A stretch of 64,000 nt of DNA from Verpa conica (lineage: Eukaryota > Ascomycota > Pezizomycetes > Pezizales > Morchellaceae): assembly GCA_033030425.1 (NCBI GenBank), contig JAUFSD010000001.1:434001-498000 (forward strand). The letters run 5' to 3'. The notes below the pieces were generated by a model that did not search any database, was not told the DNA's origin, and saw nothing but the letters and a program-made list of their open reading frames with translations. The position numbers were made by a program, and so were the translations under genes. Shown here piece after piece: positions 12,115-22,405 of this stretch. Every line of letters begins with the position of its first letter. Position 1 is the first letter of the stretch.

Positions 12115-13517
12115 TGTTAGTTTTTTTCTAAGAAAAAGCAAACTAGATTGATCTTCGTTATTATTAAATTGGTGTAATACTTGATACCTTGGGGGTTTGT
12201 TCCTAAACGTAGAGAGTTTTTTTTGTCTTTTCTTGCCTTGTATTCTCCTTTTATATTTTTACCCCTTGGTATATTTACCCCTAGGCGTGTTTCTGGGTGA
12301 TGGGTTTGAGGAGATGAGTTTTTCTGAGTATGTACTTTCGCAAGGGTGTTTTCCATATTCTGTTACTATTTTATTTAGATGATGGGAGGTTTTTTTATGT
12401 TCTCTTTCTTACCACCAGAGGCTCGAGCAAAGTGCATGTAGTTGTTACACAATAAATCACTCGTTAACGTGCGTGTCTGTAGGCCCCCATCAGCAACGGC
12501 CAATGTCCCGTTGTTCCACCGACCTGAAGATCAAAAGCGCACACTTGTGCAAAAAGCAATGGAGGAGTGTGATATATTTACCGGGAGCCATAGTCGGCCT
12601 TGTTCATTAAAGCATTGAGTGTGTGTGTGGTGTTAATTTCTTGGGATATTGGAGACTTAGCGAGGCGCAGGACTTCAGCCTTCAATCCAGTACAGTCTAC
12701 AAGAAACAAAGTCCTTTTTTCTTTTATTTCTTTGCAATGCCCAATTCCCGCCCGGTGTACCCTTCTGCACAAGTATTCTCTTCTGCTCCAGGTATTTAAA
12801 CGTATGTATGTACGTACTATTGTCGGAGTGGCTATGTGGATGGGGGGTGGGAGAGAGGGAGAACTCAATGGGCGCCAAGAATGAGGCTCCTCTTTAAAGT
12901 GTGCTTGTTAATGCTCAGCCTCCGATCAGGACTGCTGCCTGGGAGAGGAGGTACATGATAAAACCCCGCCCTGTCAACAACCACCCCCCCCCACCTTTTA
13001 AATATCCCTGGCCAATAGGTTTATTCGATATGCACGCCACCAGGATCTCCACTGGGGAAACTCCAGCTCTACGCCGCAGTATCTGTAGAGCAGCCTTGAG
13101 AACGTGGGAAATCAACCGCTCCCCGGCTTATGGTGCGTTTTTGTTGTCTGCACGAAGGAGGTTCCGAGTGGTGCCCGCGTGTAACAGTCATAGGTGCGGG
13201 AGTCATACTCCCGTTTCTCCCTTTCCTGCCAACTGTAATGAGGTCTTGCATGTTGTCGATCTCTGGCTTGTTTCCTCTACGGTGGGGGTTGGGTTGGGTT
13301 GATTGGGTGGGTGGGTGGGTACGTATACTTGTTGTGGAACGTTGACATTGTTATAAGAAGGCGCAGAATATTTACAGAGGAGGGTGGAAGGAGGTTGTGA
13401 ATATTTGAGAAACTTCTCCCTGATTCTCCCTAAACAGCCTGAGCAAGAAGAGAAGAGCTCCCAAGACGCATCACATACACGCACGTATCCGGGAACGTAC
13501 AAAGTATCTTCCCTAAA
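12115..13517. other. Intergenic with G-rich tract, no gene seen
   Basis: Separates the zinc-finger and BTB genes. Contains T-rich sequence, a C run near 12983-12992 and a G-rich tract at 13281-13320 listed separately. ORFs at 12578-12884 and 12901-13302 occur in mirrored frames on both strands and look like chance reading of repetitive sequence. Confidence 0.5.
13281..13320 (+). repeat. G-rich tract with quadruplex-forming pattern
   Basis: Seven runs of three or more G separated by one to five bases on the plus strand, ending in a triple repeat of TGGG. It lies about 200 bp upstream of the BTB gene start. The sequence pattern satisfies the usual G-quadruplex rule; any regulatory role is inference. 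Confidence 0.6.
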
Positions 13518-14788
13518 ATGGCTACCACCACTACTACTATGACCGAGAGTATCTTCTCACCCCTCACACTCATGACTCCTCCACCTCCTAAAGTCTCTGC
13601 TCTCGAGATATGCCCTGCCGGAGACATCGTAATCTCCTTAAATGCCGATCAAGATAAGGAAAAGAACGAAACAGACCCTCCAAAACCCCCATTCAGATTC
13701 CGTGTCTCCTCCGCCGTACTATGCGCCGCATCCCCCGTCTTCAACGCTATGCTAGGACCCACCTCAACCTTCTCTGAAGCTGTCTCACTCCGCTCTCTGG
13801 CAGAATCAGACTCAGACGCACACATACAGCCACTGTTTGACGATAACGGCGTCGCGTTAGCTGTCATTCTCTATGCGATTCATCTGCAGACTTCAAAAGT
13901 GCCACGCAAAGTCACGTTTAAGCAGCTCAAGGAGCTCGCGGTAACATGCGATAAATATGATTGTGTTGGGGCTGTGAGATTATGGGCGGAGACTTGGATG
14001 GAACCATGGAAGGGGGATGTGTTGACCGTCGGGCATGAGGATTGGCTGTTCATCTCATGGGTGTTTTCGTCAAAAAAGCAATTTGCGAAAATCACTAAAC
14101 ATCTTATTCCGAAGATTGTTATCAGCGAGAACATTGAGGGGAAGAAAATGCCGTTCTTTACACATAGAAGAGGTACAGATTTAGAGAGGTTGACGCAGTT
14201 TGATCAGTATACGCCGGATGTTATACTTAGTATTTCCCCCCCCCCCCACCATAACTTATTTGTTTGAGGGGTTATAGCTAATAGTAATTAGATTCACTTT
14301 CTAAAAAGAGGGAGGCTATCATGCGCGAGATTCTGATTTTGTGTTCTTCTACATTCACGAAATATGTCAGTGGTGTGGTCCCCTTGTGTAAACACGACCC
14401 AAAAGACGACAGGTGCGACACGTTTGTTCTAGGATCGCTCCATAAAGCTTTCAAGTCCATCGGGATCCTGTCGTTCGATATTAGCCAGGTGAACAACTAC
14501 TCTATCGAGGAGCTAGTACGCGCGCTACAGGGGATCAAGATTGAGAACCTCGACTTTGAAAGCTGGGGTGGGGAAGAGCCGGGAGCGGGCCCCATAACGA
14601 TGGAGCATAGTACTACTTGTAATCCGATGAAGGCACTATTGGAGCAGGTTGAGGAAGAGGCGGGGAAGGTCGAGGAGCTGAATTTGAACCAGTTTCGTGG
14701 GTGGAAGAGGAAGAAGGTGGAGAAGGAGGGGGGGAGCTGGCAGAAGCTGACGGATGAGTTGGCGGTGGCCATGGTTAGTTTGAGCTAA
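13518..14788 (+). CDS. Fungal BTB/POZ-domain protein
   Basis: Two exons, 13518-14229 and 14292-14788, joined by a 62-bp intron with a C-run inside and a CTAAT branch site; phase 1 carries through, giving 402 aa. A BTB fold is recognisable at about residues 36-150: DIVISL, then FRFRVSSAVLCAASPVFNAM, then a long insert, then LAVILYAIHLQ and LAVTCDKYDCVGAVRLWAE. The second half has the arrangement typical of fungal BTB proteins: KREAIMREIL, then a Cys-containing segment and DTFVLGSLHKAFKSIGIL. A Glu/Lys-rich helix precedes the C-terminus. BTB domains mediate dimerisation or Cullin-3 binding; this subfamily has no assigned function that I know of. Confidence 0.85.
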
Positions 14789-15641
14789 GTGGTTGTGATT
14801 TATTTTCTTGTGTATCTTGATTGCTAGCGGGCTAGGAAAAGGCTTGTAACTATGAAGAGCTTTCTTTTGTTCTTTTGTCCTTTCAGTTCTGTTGAGATAT
14901 TGTTTTTTGTATAGTCAGGTCTTTGGGGGGTTTTCTCCCCCCCTCCCTTCTTTCCTTCGGTGTTTGTTGGAACGGTGTATAGCTGGGTTCTGTTTTTAAC
15001 CTTATTCTTTGATGAATATGTTTGGTTTAGAGACCATATAAGGGTACTTTCCTATGTAACATGGGAGGATACTAGACCTTTGGCCCTTGAAGTGTGGGAG
15101 AGATTTGATAGTGCTGCTACTGAGGGTGTCCAACAGGGTGATTAAATTTACATGTATAGTATCAAACTCTGTATTCATTCATTTACTTATTCATTGATCG
15201 CGCTAAACTCTACCAAGGGTACCATAACCTTAGGGTTGCATGTACTTATGATAAATTAATTCATTCATTCAAACTCTACAAAGGGTTAGGGTTTTATCAC
15301 TTAGAATCACTCGCTAGTTAAAGCCAACTACAAACTGCCAAGTGATGAATGAACGGATGGTTTAATCATAATAAAACTGCCAAGTGAGGCCTCCCCCCCC
15401 GCTAAATAGAAACATTTACAAAGACTATGAGATGACGCCTTTATGATGCGTTGATTGAGCGATAGTAGCAATCCCACAGCAGAGTTGTGGGGATTTATGT
15501 CCTACGTGTCGTCTGCGGAATATCTGACGTAACTCTGGAGTCGAGTCTAATTAGGTCATTCCTATGACTTAAATAGCTGAATATCCTCTCTCTTCTCCGC
15601 TTCGCTTCCTCCCCTTTGATGACTCTGTAAACACTCGCGAG
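14789..15641. other. Intergenic with short direct repeats
   Basis: No gene. Contains two copies of AAACTCTAC-AAGGGT near 15208 and 15270, each next to a TTAGGGTT telomere-like hexamer, and two copies of AAACTGCCAAGTGA near 15331 and 15375. These look like small local duplications. A 61-codon ORF at 14960-15145 in the 3' flank of the BTB gene has no support. Confidence 0.5.
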
Positions 15642-16910
15642 ATGAGTATCAATAGAGACTTCGAATTGGGGGAATATCCCCCTCCTGCATATGTCGTCCA
15701 GACCCCAGAGGCTTGTTTCGGGGGCTCTGAACAGAGGGTTCAAGGTGCCTCCCCGCCTTCCGATGCGAAGGGTCAAGCTGGTACACCTCCCGTGCTGGGG
15801 CCCCAGATACCCGCCGTCCGCCCATTATTTCATAGGGCTAATGCGTCCGAGAATATCCACATCACCGGCATCCATCCTGGCCCTAGTCCTAAGGACAGTA
15901 ACCCTTGGTACTCGCGTATATGGGAAAAGCACTGGAGAATTATCCTCATCTGGCTTCTAAACATTCCATTCATTTTGGTATTCACTATGGATGTTTATGC
16001 AGTCATATTCCCCGCCAGCGCCATCTACCGCAACATTATCCTCACAAATTACTGGTTCGTAATCATCTTCTGTATCAGTGTATTTACCGGGCTCCTCATT
16101 AACCTCCCATTGCTCTTGGACGGTATGCGCAATACCTCATTCTCGTATGAGGTTCCGGAACGGCAGGAGGCTCGTTGGGTGTCGTTTTTTTTAGTCTTTA
16201 GGGTTATTTTGTTGTGCTTTGGTGTGGCAGCTTGGCCGTTTATATCATATATTATTCACGATCATGTTGAGCCAATATATCCGAGCTGTCCAGAGAGGGG
16301 GTTCGCGAGTAGTCTTATGGTGTCTGTGGTCCCGGGGACAAGTGATGCCATGTGGGGTAAGCCATGGTTGATGAATAATGTGACTATTGAGTCTGGCGAA
16401 GACGTCTTTGGGTTTAATCTCTCGCCAAGTATTCCCGAAGCGAGGGATATGGACAAGTTTTATCTCACCCCGAGTGAAGAGTTGACGAGTCCAGGGTTGC
16501 TGCCGAAGGTGCGCGGGACGAGGGTGGCGATGAGTCTGAATAAGAAGATTTATAGGTTCCAATATACAACGCCGGCATCAGACAATCACTTTTATGAAAG
16601 TGGGAGCAATGGGTCGTTTTCAGATAAGAGGAATTTTTATCTGTCCTTTCCATCGTTGAGCGTTCGATCGGTTAAGACGGTGAATTGGAGCCATGTTGGT
16701 GAGAGGCCGAGTGTGGTGATGGTGGATGATAAGAGAATTGTTTTACAGAGTGTAGAGAAGCATCCAGGGGATAACAAGGATGCGGTGTTTAGGATGTGTG
16801 CTCCATGGAGTATCCAAGAGATGGTGAATGATAGGGATGCTATGGAGAAGGTGCTTGTACCATTGACTAGGTTGGGGGTTGAGATGGCGATTTGGGGAGG
16901 AGAGCATTAG
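15642..16910 (+). CDS. Predicted three-span membrane protein, unknown function
   Basis: Single-exon gene of 422 aa. I do not recognise the family. The first ~97 residues are Pro/Gly-rich and probably cytosolic. Three hydrophobic helices follow at about 98-123, 135-159 and 180-206, separated by short loops; the segment after the first ends AVIFPASAIYR and that after the second contains LLLDGMRNTSF. The ~215-residue C-terminal region is soluble and has several NxS/T sequons (NVT, NGS, NWS), suggesting an extracytosolic face. No catalytic motif is visible. The ATG is followed by an uninterrupted, well-biased frame, so I consider it real. Confidence 0.7.
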   Translation: MSINRDFELGEYPPPAYVVQTPEACFGGSEQRVQGASPPSDAKGQAGTPPVLGPQIPAVRPLFHRANASENIHITGIHPGPSPKDSNPWYSRIWEKHWRIILIWLLNIPFILVFTMDVYAVIFPASAIYRNIILTNYWFVIIFCISVFTGLLINLPLLLDGMRNTSFSYEVPERQEARWVSFFLVFRVILLCFGVAAWPFISYIIHDHVEPIYPSCPERGFASSLMVSVVPGTSDAMWGKPWLMNNVTIESGEDVFGFNLSPSIPEARDMDKFYLTPSEELTSPGLLPKVRGTRVAMSLNKKIYRFQYTTPASDNHFYESGSNGSFSDKRNFYLSFPSLSVRSVKTVNWSHVGERPSVVMVDDKRIVLQSVEKHPGDNKDAVFRMCAPWSIQEMVNDRDAMEKVLVPLTRLGVEMAIWGGEH

Positions 16911-17636
16911 TTTTATTGTGAATGGGCTATGAGGAATTGTAGATAGTGGTGGAATATGTTTGTAATGAGTGATATCCATGAAGGATGATACTTATTTTCT
17001 TTACTTGGTTATGCGTAGAGTCTACAGTAACAGTAGTTTAGAGGTAGTTTAAGTATAGGATTCTACTAGATCCTATAATAAATCTATATATTCTACTAGA
17101 ATGTATGACTATGCATGCCTATACTTCACATGCTTCCACAACAACTTCGTATCTTGCTTGGTTTTCGATAGAGCTGGCATTTATAATGAGTATTCGGCAA
17201 CTTTGTCACCAACGGCTCATCCTCATCCTTATTTTTAGTCGCTGGTGTTGATGGTACCGTCCGTGGTTGCTGTTCTGTTGGGGGTCCGGCGTTGCATTGG
17301 TGAGCTGTGAGGGGTTTTTGTTGGGGCATTTAAACGGGTTGTGGGTTGTTGATTGTGAGTTATAGAAGGTACTAGAAGGTTCTACACGATTTGGGAGTGT
17401 ATCAAACTCAGAGCAAGAATAATAACCTCACAGGGGGTCTTTATCCAGAGAACTTGACTGGCTAAAGATATCTAGAAACAGGGCTACTAATCTACGAGTG
17501 ATATATCATGAGGAAGATAAGATGCGATAAGATAGCCATCCAAGCATCCAAGCATCCAAGCCTCCAAGCACAATGACCTCAACACCACCCCGCCCACCAT
17601 GACTTTTACAACAACTCGCAACTATCACCATCCGCA
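16911..17636. other. Intergenic; possible small ORF and octamer repeat
   Basis: Contains a 67-codon minus-strand ORF (17329-17126) that is hydrophilic (KNKDEDEP core) and ATG-initiated, but has no recognisable domain, so I leave it uncalled. Also holds the CATCCAAG octamer repeat listed separately, in the promoter of the next gene. Confidence 0.45.
17537..17568 (+). repeat. Tandem octamer repeat (CATCCAAG x4)
   Basis: Three exact copies of CATCCAAG followed by one CCTCCAAG, head to tail, ending about 70 bp before the start codon of the hydrolase/SnoaL-like gene. Could be a slippage microsatellite or a cluster of regulator sites; the sequence does not decide. Confidence 0.8.
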
Positions 17637-18828
17637 ATGGAGTCCAATCCTATCCTCATAATCGCGACAGATCATACTTATTTCAATATCACCCCGCTTG
17701 AGCAGGAGGGATATGCAATTACTCATATCCCTAAAGCCTCCCAACGCGATCTTGAAGATGCAACCGATAATATTGAACCGCATTTAAAGTACGCCATCAT
17801 CGGTATATGACCCCCCCCTCCTATTCACCTCCCCGAATAACACCCCCCGCTAACACCCCCCAGCATTCGGTGCCGCTGCAACCCACGCCCTCTCCCTCGC
17901 CACCACATCCATCCACTCTCTCACAGCCGTAATCGCATACTACCCACCCACACTTCCCGCAAACTTCAAAGTCCACCCCCAAATCCAAGTCCTACTCCAC
18001 CTCCCCCTCACTACCCCTTTTTCTCCGGGAAACAAACCCCCACACGTCGTTGTCCGCACATACCAAGACGTGCACCCAGGCTTCGCCGAAACCAGCAACC
18101 CAAACTACGATAAACTCGGTGCTAGCCTCGCATTCTCGCGTACACTAGATCTTCTGCGGAGGACTATTGGTCCGCCGGTGGATCTGGATGAGATATGGTC
18201 GGAGCATATGTTGTATGAGTTTGTGGAGAAGGATGTTGATAGGACTATGGCGACGATGGTGGATGAGCCTTATGTCAACCATGTTCCTACTTGTTTGCCT
18301 ACCTTCTCCCCTCATCTTCCCTCGCTGCTGGTATAAGTGCTAATGAAAGTAGGTATTGGTGGAGTCGGGTATAAGAATCTATATCATTTCTACAAACACT
18401 ATTTCATACCCCATAACCCTCCATCGTTGAAGATGAAACTTATATCGCGTACTGTTGGCGCTGATAGGATTGTGGATGAGATGGTGGTGACGTTTCGACA
18501 TGATTGTATAATCGACTGGATGCTACCTGGAGTAGAACCAACTGGGAAGGTGGTTGAGGTGGCGTTGGTAAGTGTTGTATGTGTGAGGGGTGGGAAGCTG
18601 TATCATGAGCATATATACTGGTATTTTTTCCCTCTCTATTATGGTGTAGATGGGAGGAAGTGGTTGACAGTGGATCGTTGTAGGGATCAAGCAACGGTTT
18701 TAGTACAGATTGGATTACTGGATCCAGCTTTGTTGCCGGTTGTTGGTGTTGAGTCTGCGAGGAAGGTTCTTGATGAAGAGTCGGTGAAGAGTAATAAGCT
18801 TATGCCGGACTGGAAGGCGCCGAAGTAG
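17637..18828 (+). CDS. Dienelactone-hydrolase/SnoaL-like two-domain protein
   Basis: Four exons: 17637-17802, 17864-18292, 18353-18620, 18684-18828, with introns of 61, 60 and 63 bp; total 335 aa. The N-terminal half resembles an alpha/beta hydrolase of the dienelactone hydrolase type: YAIIGAFGAAA at the nucleophile elbow, then ALHL-like core strands (VLLHLPL) and QDVHPGFAE carrying the usual His. The C-terminal half is SnoaL/NTF2-like: GGVGYKNLYHFYKHYFIP, LKMKLISRTVGADRIVDEMV, WMLPGVEPTG, LYHEHIYWDQATVLVQIGLL, ending in a KVLDEE segment. This matches fungal proteins often labelled carboxymethylenebutenolidase. The elbow has Phe where Cys or Ser is expected, so the hydrolase half may be inactive. 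Intron 3 is a multiple of three and free of stops, so retention would add 21 residues. Confidence 0.85.
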
Positions 18829-19627
18829 ACTGCGTAAATACTATAGAGAGGTTATTTTTTTTTATTGGGGGGGATAATGATACTATGATTGCTGTGTAGT
18901 GTAACTCGGTAGACGTGAGTGATTCAAAAAACGAGAAGCCCGATGCGGGGGTCGAACCCGCGACATTGAGGTGCCTATAAAAGCCACACGCTCTACCACT
19001 GAGCTAACCGGGCAATTACATGGTTCTTCGGGAAGTAGATCTCTTTAAATGGTTTGACGGAACGGGGTTAGATCGAGTCTTGCAGCCATGTAGCTTTTCT
19101 TGAAGAGGTTAGAGGACTAAGCCTTTGTAAAAGCTTTAAGTGCTAGGGGTTAAGAGTTAGAACACACTTCTTGGGACTCAAGCTATACAGCTACCCTTCC
19201 CTTAGTTAGCTAGTGCTCGTGATGGACGAAAAGAATACCGGCCGCGGTAATAACACCGCTCTAGCTATATACAACTGGTGGGTGTATCGGTTGTGGACAT
19301 GATAGGCCCACACGCACACGCCAAGAAGTAAGCACCTATTCGGGATAATCTACTATTATCGCACCTCCGGAAGATGTCTCGCTGGATCGGCGATTCCCCA
19401 TAGCTAGACCCAGATCTACCCCCTCCATACATCCCTGTGCTGCATGAGCCTCATAACCCGCCAAACGCAAACGGTCTGTAATTTCAAATCACGAACGAAC
19501 GTCATCTCAAAACGCCATTTCGACGGCTCATTGTGTAAACCGCCAAAGGAAGACTTCTCTTCTTAAAAAAAATAGAAGGAGAAGCCATGCCCACTTTCTA
19601 CACCATAACAAAAAAGCATCAACAGCT
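18829..19627. other. Intergenic, holds one tRNA
   Basis: Apart from the minus-strand tRNA at 18937-19013, no coding or RNA feature was recognised. The right end is the promoter of the glutathione transferase gene. Confidence 0.6.
18937..19013 (-). tRNA. tRNA-Lys(TTT)-like, unusual anticodon arm
   Basis: On the minus strand a 7-bp acceptor stem (GCCCGGT with ATCGGGC), a D arm (GCTC...GAGC) and a T arm (GCGGG-TTCGACC-CCCGC) are all well formed. The anticodon arm reads TGTGG-CTTTTA, giving anticodon TTT. Pairing of the 3' side (CCTCA) works only if a very short insert, TAGGC, is removed after position 37, and it leaves one U-U mismatch. It is therefore either an intron-containing tRNA-Lys with a minimal intron or a decaying copy. 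Confidence 0.75.
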
Positions 19628-20510
19628 ATGCCACAATCTGAGCCAGAATCTCGCTCAATAACACCTGCAATCACAGTAAACGGGTTTTCGGATGAAAACC
19701 CTCAGTTTACATTATATGCGCACCACACAGGTCCAAATGGTAGTGTAATCTTATCCTCCTTCCCTCGCCCCCCCCCTCTCACCACCAACACACTAAAAAT
19801 ATCGGTAGGTTTCAAGGTAGCGGAAATCCTCTCCGAGCTCTCGCTAACTTACCGTTTCATACACCTCGAATTCGGCTCTGGGAGGAATGGGATGAAAACA
19901 CCCGAATACCAGAAAATAAACCCGAATGGAAGAATCCCTGCGATCGTCGACCATGGAAATGGCGACTTGACTGTGTGGGAGAGTGGGGCGATAATCTTGT
20001 ATCTGGTGAAGAAGTACGATACCCCAAGCTACAGGTTATGGGCAGAGAGCGTGGAGGATCAGAGCCAGATTGAGACATGGGTTAGTTAGCCCCACTCCCC
20101 CCCCGCGCTGGTATAGGAGATGCTAACAGTGTAAAAAGTTGTTTTACCAGACGTCGGGACAAGGACCTTACATCGGGCAAGCGATGTGGTTTCTTCACTA
20201 TCACTCTGAGATAGTCCCCTCTGCCCAAGATCGTTATATTGCTGAAACCCGCCGCGTACTCGGCATAGTCCAGCAGCAGCTTCTTCGGGCTGGCTCAAAT
20301 GGCTGGCTTGTATTAGGTCGGATCACGGTGGCAGATATCTCGTTCATGCATTGGTACCTACATGCGCATAGGGTGGGTGTTGTCATTAAGGATGAGTACC
20401 CGGCTGTATGGGCATGGATCTCGAGAATGAAGGAGAGACCAGGAATCAAAAAAGGGATGAATGGAGCGAGGTTCCCTGATGGGGAGGGAGGTGAATGGAA
20501 GACTACTTGA
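19628..20510 (+). CDS. Glutathione S-transferase, Ure2p-like
   Basis: Conjugates glutathione to electrophiles or reduces peroxides; cytosolic. Three exons: 19628-19739, 19809-20080, 20139-20510 (introns 69 and 58 bp, the second with a perfect TGCTAAC branch site), giving 251 aa. The thioredoxin-fold half contains FTLYAHHTGPNGFKVAEILS, the NPNGRIPAIVDH loop with the cis-Pro, and WESGAIILYLVKKYD with the Glu-Ser glutathione-binding pair. The helical half has LFYQTSGQGPYIGQAMWF and TVADISFMHW, the latter holding the N-capping-box region. These are hallmarks of fungal Ure2p-like GSTs. Intron 1 is 69 bp without a stop, so unspliced RNA would encode 23 extra residues between the first strand and helix. 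Confidence 0.92.
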
Positions 20511-20828
20511 TGGTACTAGGCTCTGCGTGGGGGGATGTGTACTCTATAAGATAACTGAGTAGGCTTGGATAAGGTAATGTTGCTGTGACTGTATTATTCG
20601 GCGATTGTAGACGATATATCGGGGGTTTAGTGCGCGCATGTTCAGACGTTGTCCATAGTATTCTTTCATTCGAATTTGTAATTAGGACTCTAATTTACAC
20701 TCGTTAGGTCACAAAAGCTCATTCGGTCTTGGCACCTTATATAGTGCCCTCATTGTTGATTAATTGATTAATCATAATATACAGTGTCCATTATTCTTCA
20801 AATTTTGATAGTATACCTATCAGGCTCA
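20511..20828. other. Short convergent intergenic region
   Basis: Lies between the 3' ends of the glutathione transferase and the minus-strand gene at 20829. Nothing recognised except the second copy of a short duplication that begins at the stop of the latter gene. Confidence 0.6.
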
Positions 20829-20860
20829 TCATCTCATAATTCTATCAGGCTCATCATCCG
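20817..20860 (-). repeat. 27-bp spaced duplication at the stop codon
   Basis: Two copies of CTATCAGGCTCATCATC (plus-strand reading) about 27 bp apart, one inside the last codons of the minus-strand gene and one just beyond. The stop codon is formed at the boundary, which suggests the present C-terminus (DDEPDRIMR) arose by a small tandem duplication. Confidence 0.7.
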
Positions 20861-22010
20861 ATAGTTCCATTGGACCCTCCATACTACCCGACATTTGAGA
20901 TTTAATCGGACACTCTAAACTGTCTGATTCTGGTATATCTGTTGGATCCTCCGAGTGGTCTGGCCCTGGATTGTCGTCCAACTCCATTCTATTGGCCTCT
21001 TTTAGTAAATTAAGAAATTTTATTACTGTATCCCTCTTTATCATTGGGCCATCACCTCCAGATGAGTCGATTCTGATTAAATCATCCAGAGAGTTATCCG
21101 GAAAATCATCTGAAGTATCTAGAGAATCCTCCGATGAATCCTCCGAAGAATCCTCCTCCTCTGCAGGTGGATCAAACCCAGTCAAGTCCTCATTCTTCCA
21201 ATACCCAGTATCGTTTTCTAAATTATTAAGAACGCGACACGGCCACAGCCAAACTGTCTTTGGCCACCCCATCTCTCCAATAGTACTCTTTGAAGAGGTC
21301 GCGGTCTGATAAGAATACGCCACTCCCTTAACCAATTTCCCCTCTTCCCACTTCAATGGCATAACACAAAACCTCTCGTCTGCCTTTATACCACACATAG
21401 TATTGAATAGTTTCAAAACCTCGGTAGTCCCACAAGCCGTTAACGTAGTGAAACTTGTATCAGCAGACCTATCTTCCTCCAGGCTAATCCGTAGCCATAT
21501 GTTGATAACCCAGTGATCGTGGCCATCCCCCAAGAAATCATCTAACTCTGTATGAAACGCAGGGGGGCTTCCATACACCGTCATCAGTGCCTCAATGATA
21601 CGCAGTGACCTCAGAGTAACCGGTACCATCTCCCCTTTACCCGCAAAGAAACTATGTCTCTTCGTCCCAGTCGGACCCAGCGGGAAATTGTCCACCCAGG
21701 ACCATCTTGCAATACCGTTCTGACTGGTAAAAACCAATTTGAATTTAAAGTCAAAGAATTCGATGATAACCCGTGGGAACAAGGTCTTGCTGAATCTTGG
21801 CATATATACTGCAGCATCGAAAAGACTGCTTTTTTCGTGGCTTGGGGGGATCTCTTTGTTCAGATACTTTTGGTAAGCTATGAATGCATCTTGCTCCTCA
21901 TCCAAGAGGCTCTGAAGCTGTGGGCTTGATTTTTCAAGGCTCCGGGGGCCAACGAGGATTGAAACTGAGGCTCCTGTGAAGCCTTTGGGGGTGCGGATTC
22001 GGATATGCAT
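20829..22010 (-). CDS. Uncharacterised protein with acidic C-terminus
   Basis: Single-exon frame of 393 aa, ATG-initiated, with good coding character. I recognise no domain. The first ~270 residues look globular, with Trp/Phe-rich segments such as FDFKFKLVF, WSWVDNFPLG and TVWLWPCRVL. Residues about 285-325 are a Ser/Asp/Glu repeat (SSEDSSEDSLDTSDD type), and the end is rich in Pro, Glu, Asp and Ser, like a disordered tail. Divergent from the gene at 22406 across 395 bp. Low similarity to anything recognisable suggests a lineage-specific gene. Confidence 0.65.
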   Translation of the reverse strand: MHIRIRTPKGFTGASVSILVGPRSLEKSSPQLQSLLDEEQDAFIAYQKYLNKEIPPSHEKSSLFDAAVYMPRFSKTLFPRVIIEFFDFKFKLVFTSQNGIARWSWVDNFPLGPTGTKRHSFFAGKGEMVPVTLRSLRIIEALMTVYGSPPAFHTELDDFLGDGHDHWVINIWLRISLEEDRSADTSFTTLTACGTTEVLKLFNTMCGIKADERFCVMPLKWEEGKLVKGVAYSYQTATSSKSTIGEMGWPKTVWLWPCRVLNNLENDTGYWKNEDLTGFDPPAEEEDSSEDSSEDSLDTSDDFPDNSLDDLIRIDSSGGDGPMIKRDTVIKFLNLLKEANRMELDDNPGPDHSEDPTDIPESDSLECPIKSQMSGSMEGPMELSDDEPDRIMR

Positions 22011-22405
22011 TGTAAGATAGAAGAGATAGGATCGTGATTAAGGTAGAAATACGTTTTTGGCTATATTAAAAATTCAAACTCTCGATACTGAGACCTACTG
22101 TGGGGCTTTAACCCTCTTGTCCACCTTTAATATTGCTCGCGACCTCTAGTAGATAGGGAAGGGACAAGTGTTATTGGAGGTTAAGCTAGGATCCATTACT
22201 AAGCCGTCTACGGGTAAAGCCGAGAGCAAAAGCACCACTCTATGAGTCACTATCCGGCTACTGAGGAAATTCAATGAAGGGATGCTGGCTGATACAATAC
22301 TATAGAAAAATACTATATATAAATACCCAAAATCCTACGAATAAATACTCATCAACCCACCCACGTTAGAGAGCAAATAACTACAAGAAAACACAACCCC
22401 CAACG
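22011..22405. promoter_or_regulatory. Shared divergent promoter region
   Basis: The 395 bp between two head-to-head unrecognised genes. No specific binding site identified; AT-rich sequence, including a run of TATA-like repeats near 22310-22325, lies about 85 bp before the plus-strand start. Confidence 0.35.

Noticed and set aside
12578..12884. Overlapping ORFs of 67-96 codons on both strands
   Set aside because: Mirror-image reading of low-complexity sequence; no family signal.
17126..17329. 67-codon hydrophilic minus-strand ORF
   Set aside because: Could be a small gene, but no motif, promoter or conservation can be shown from the sequence alone.
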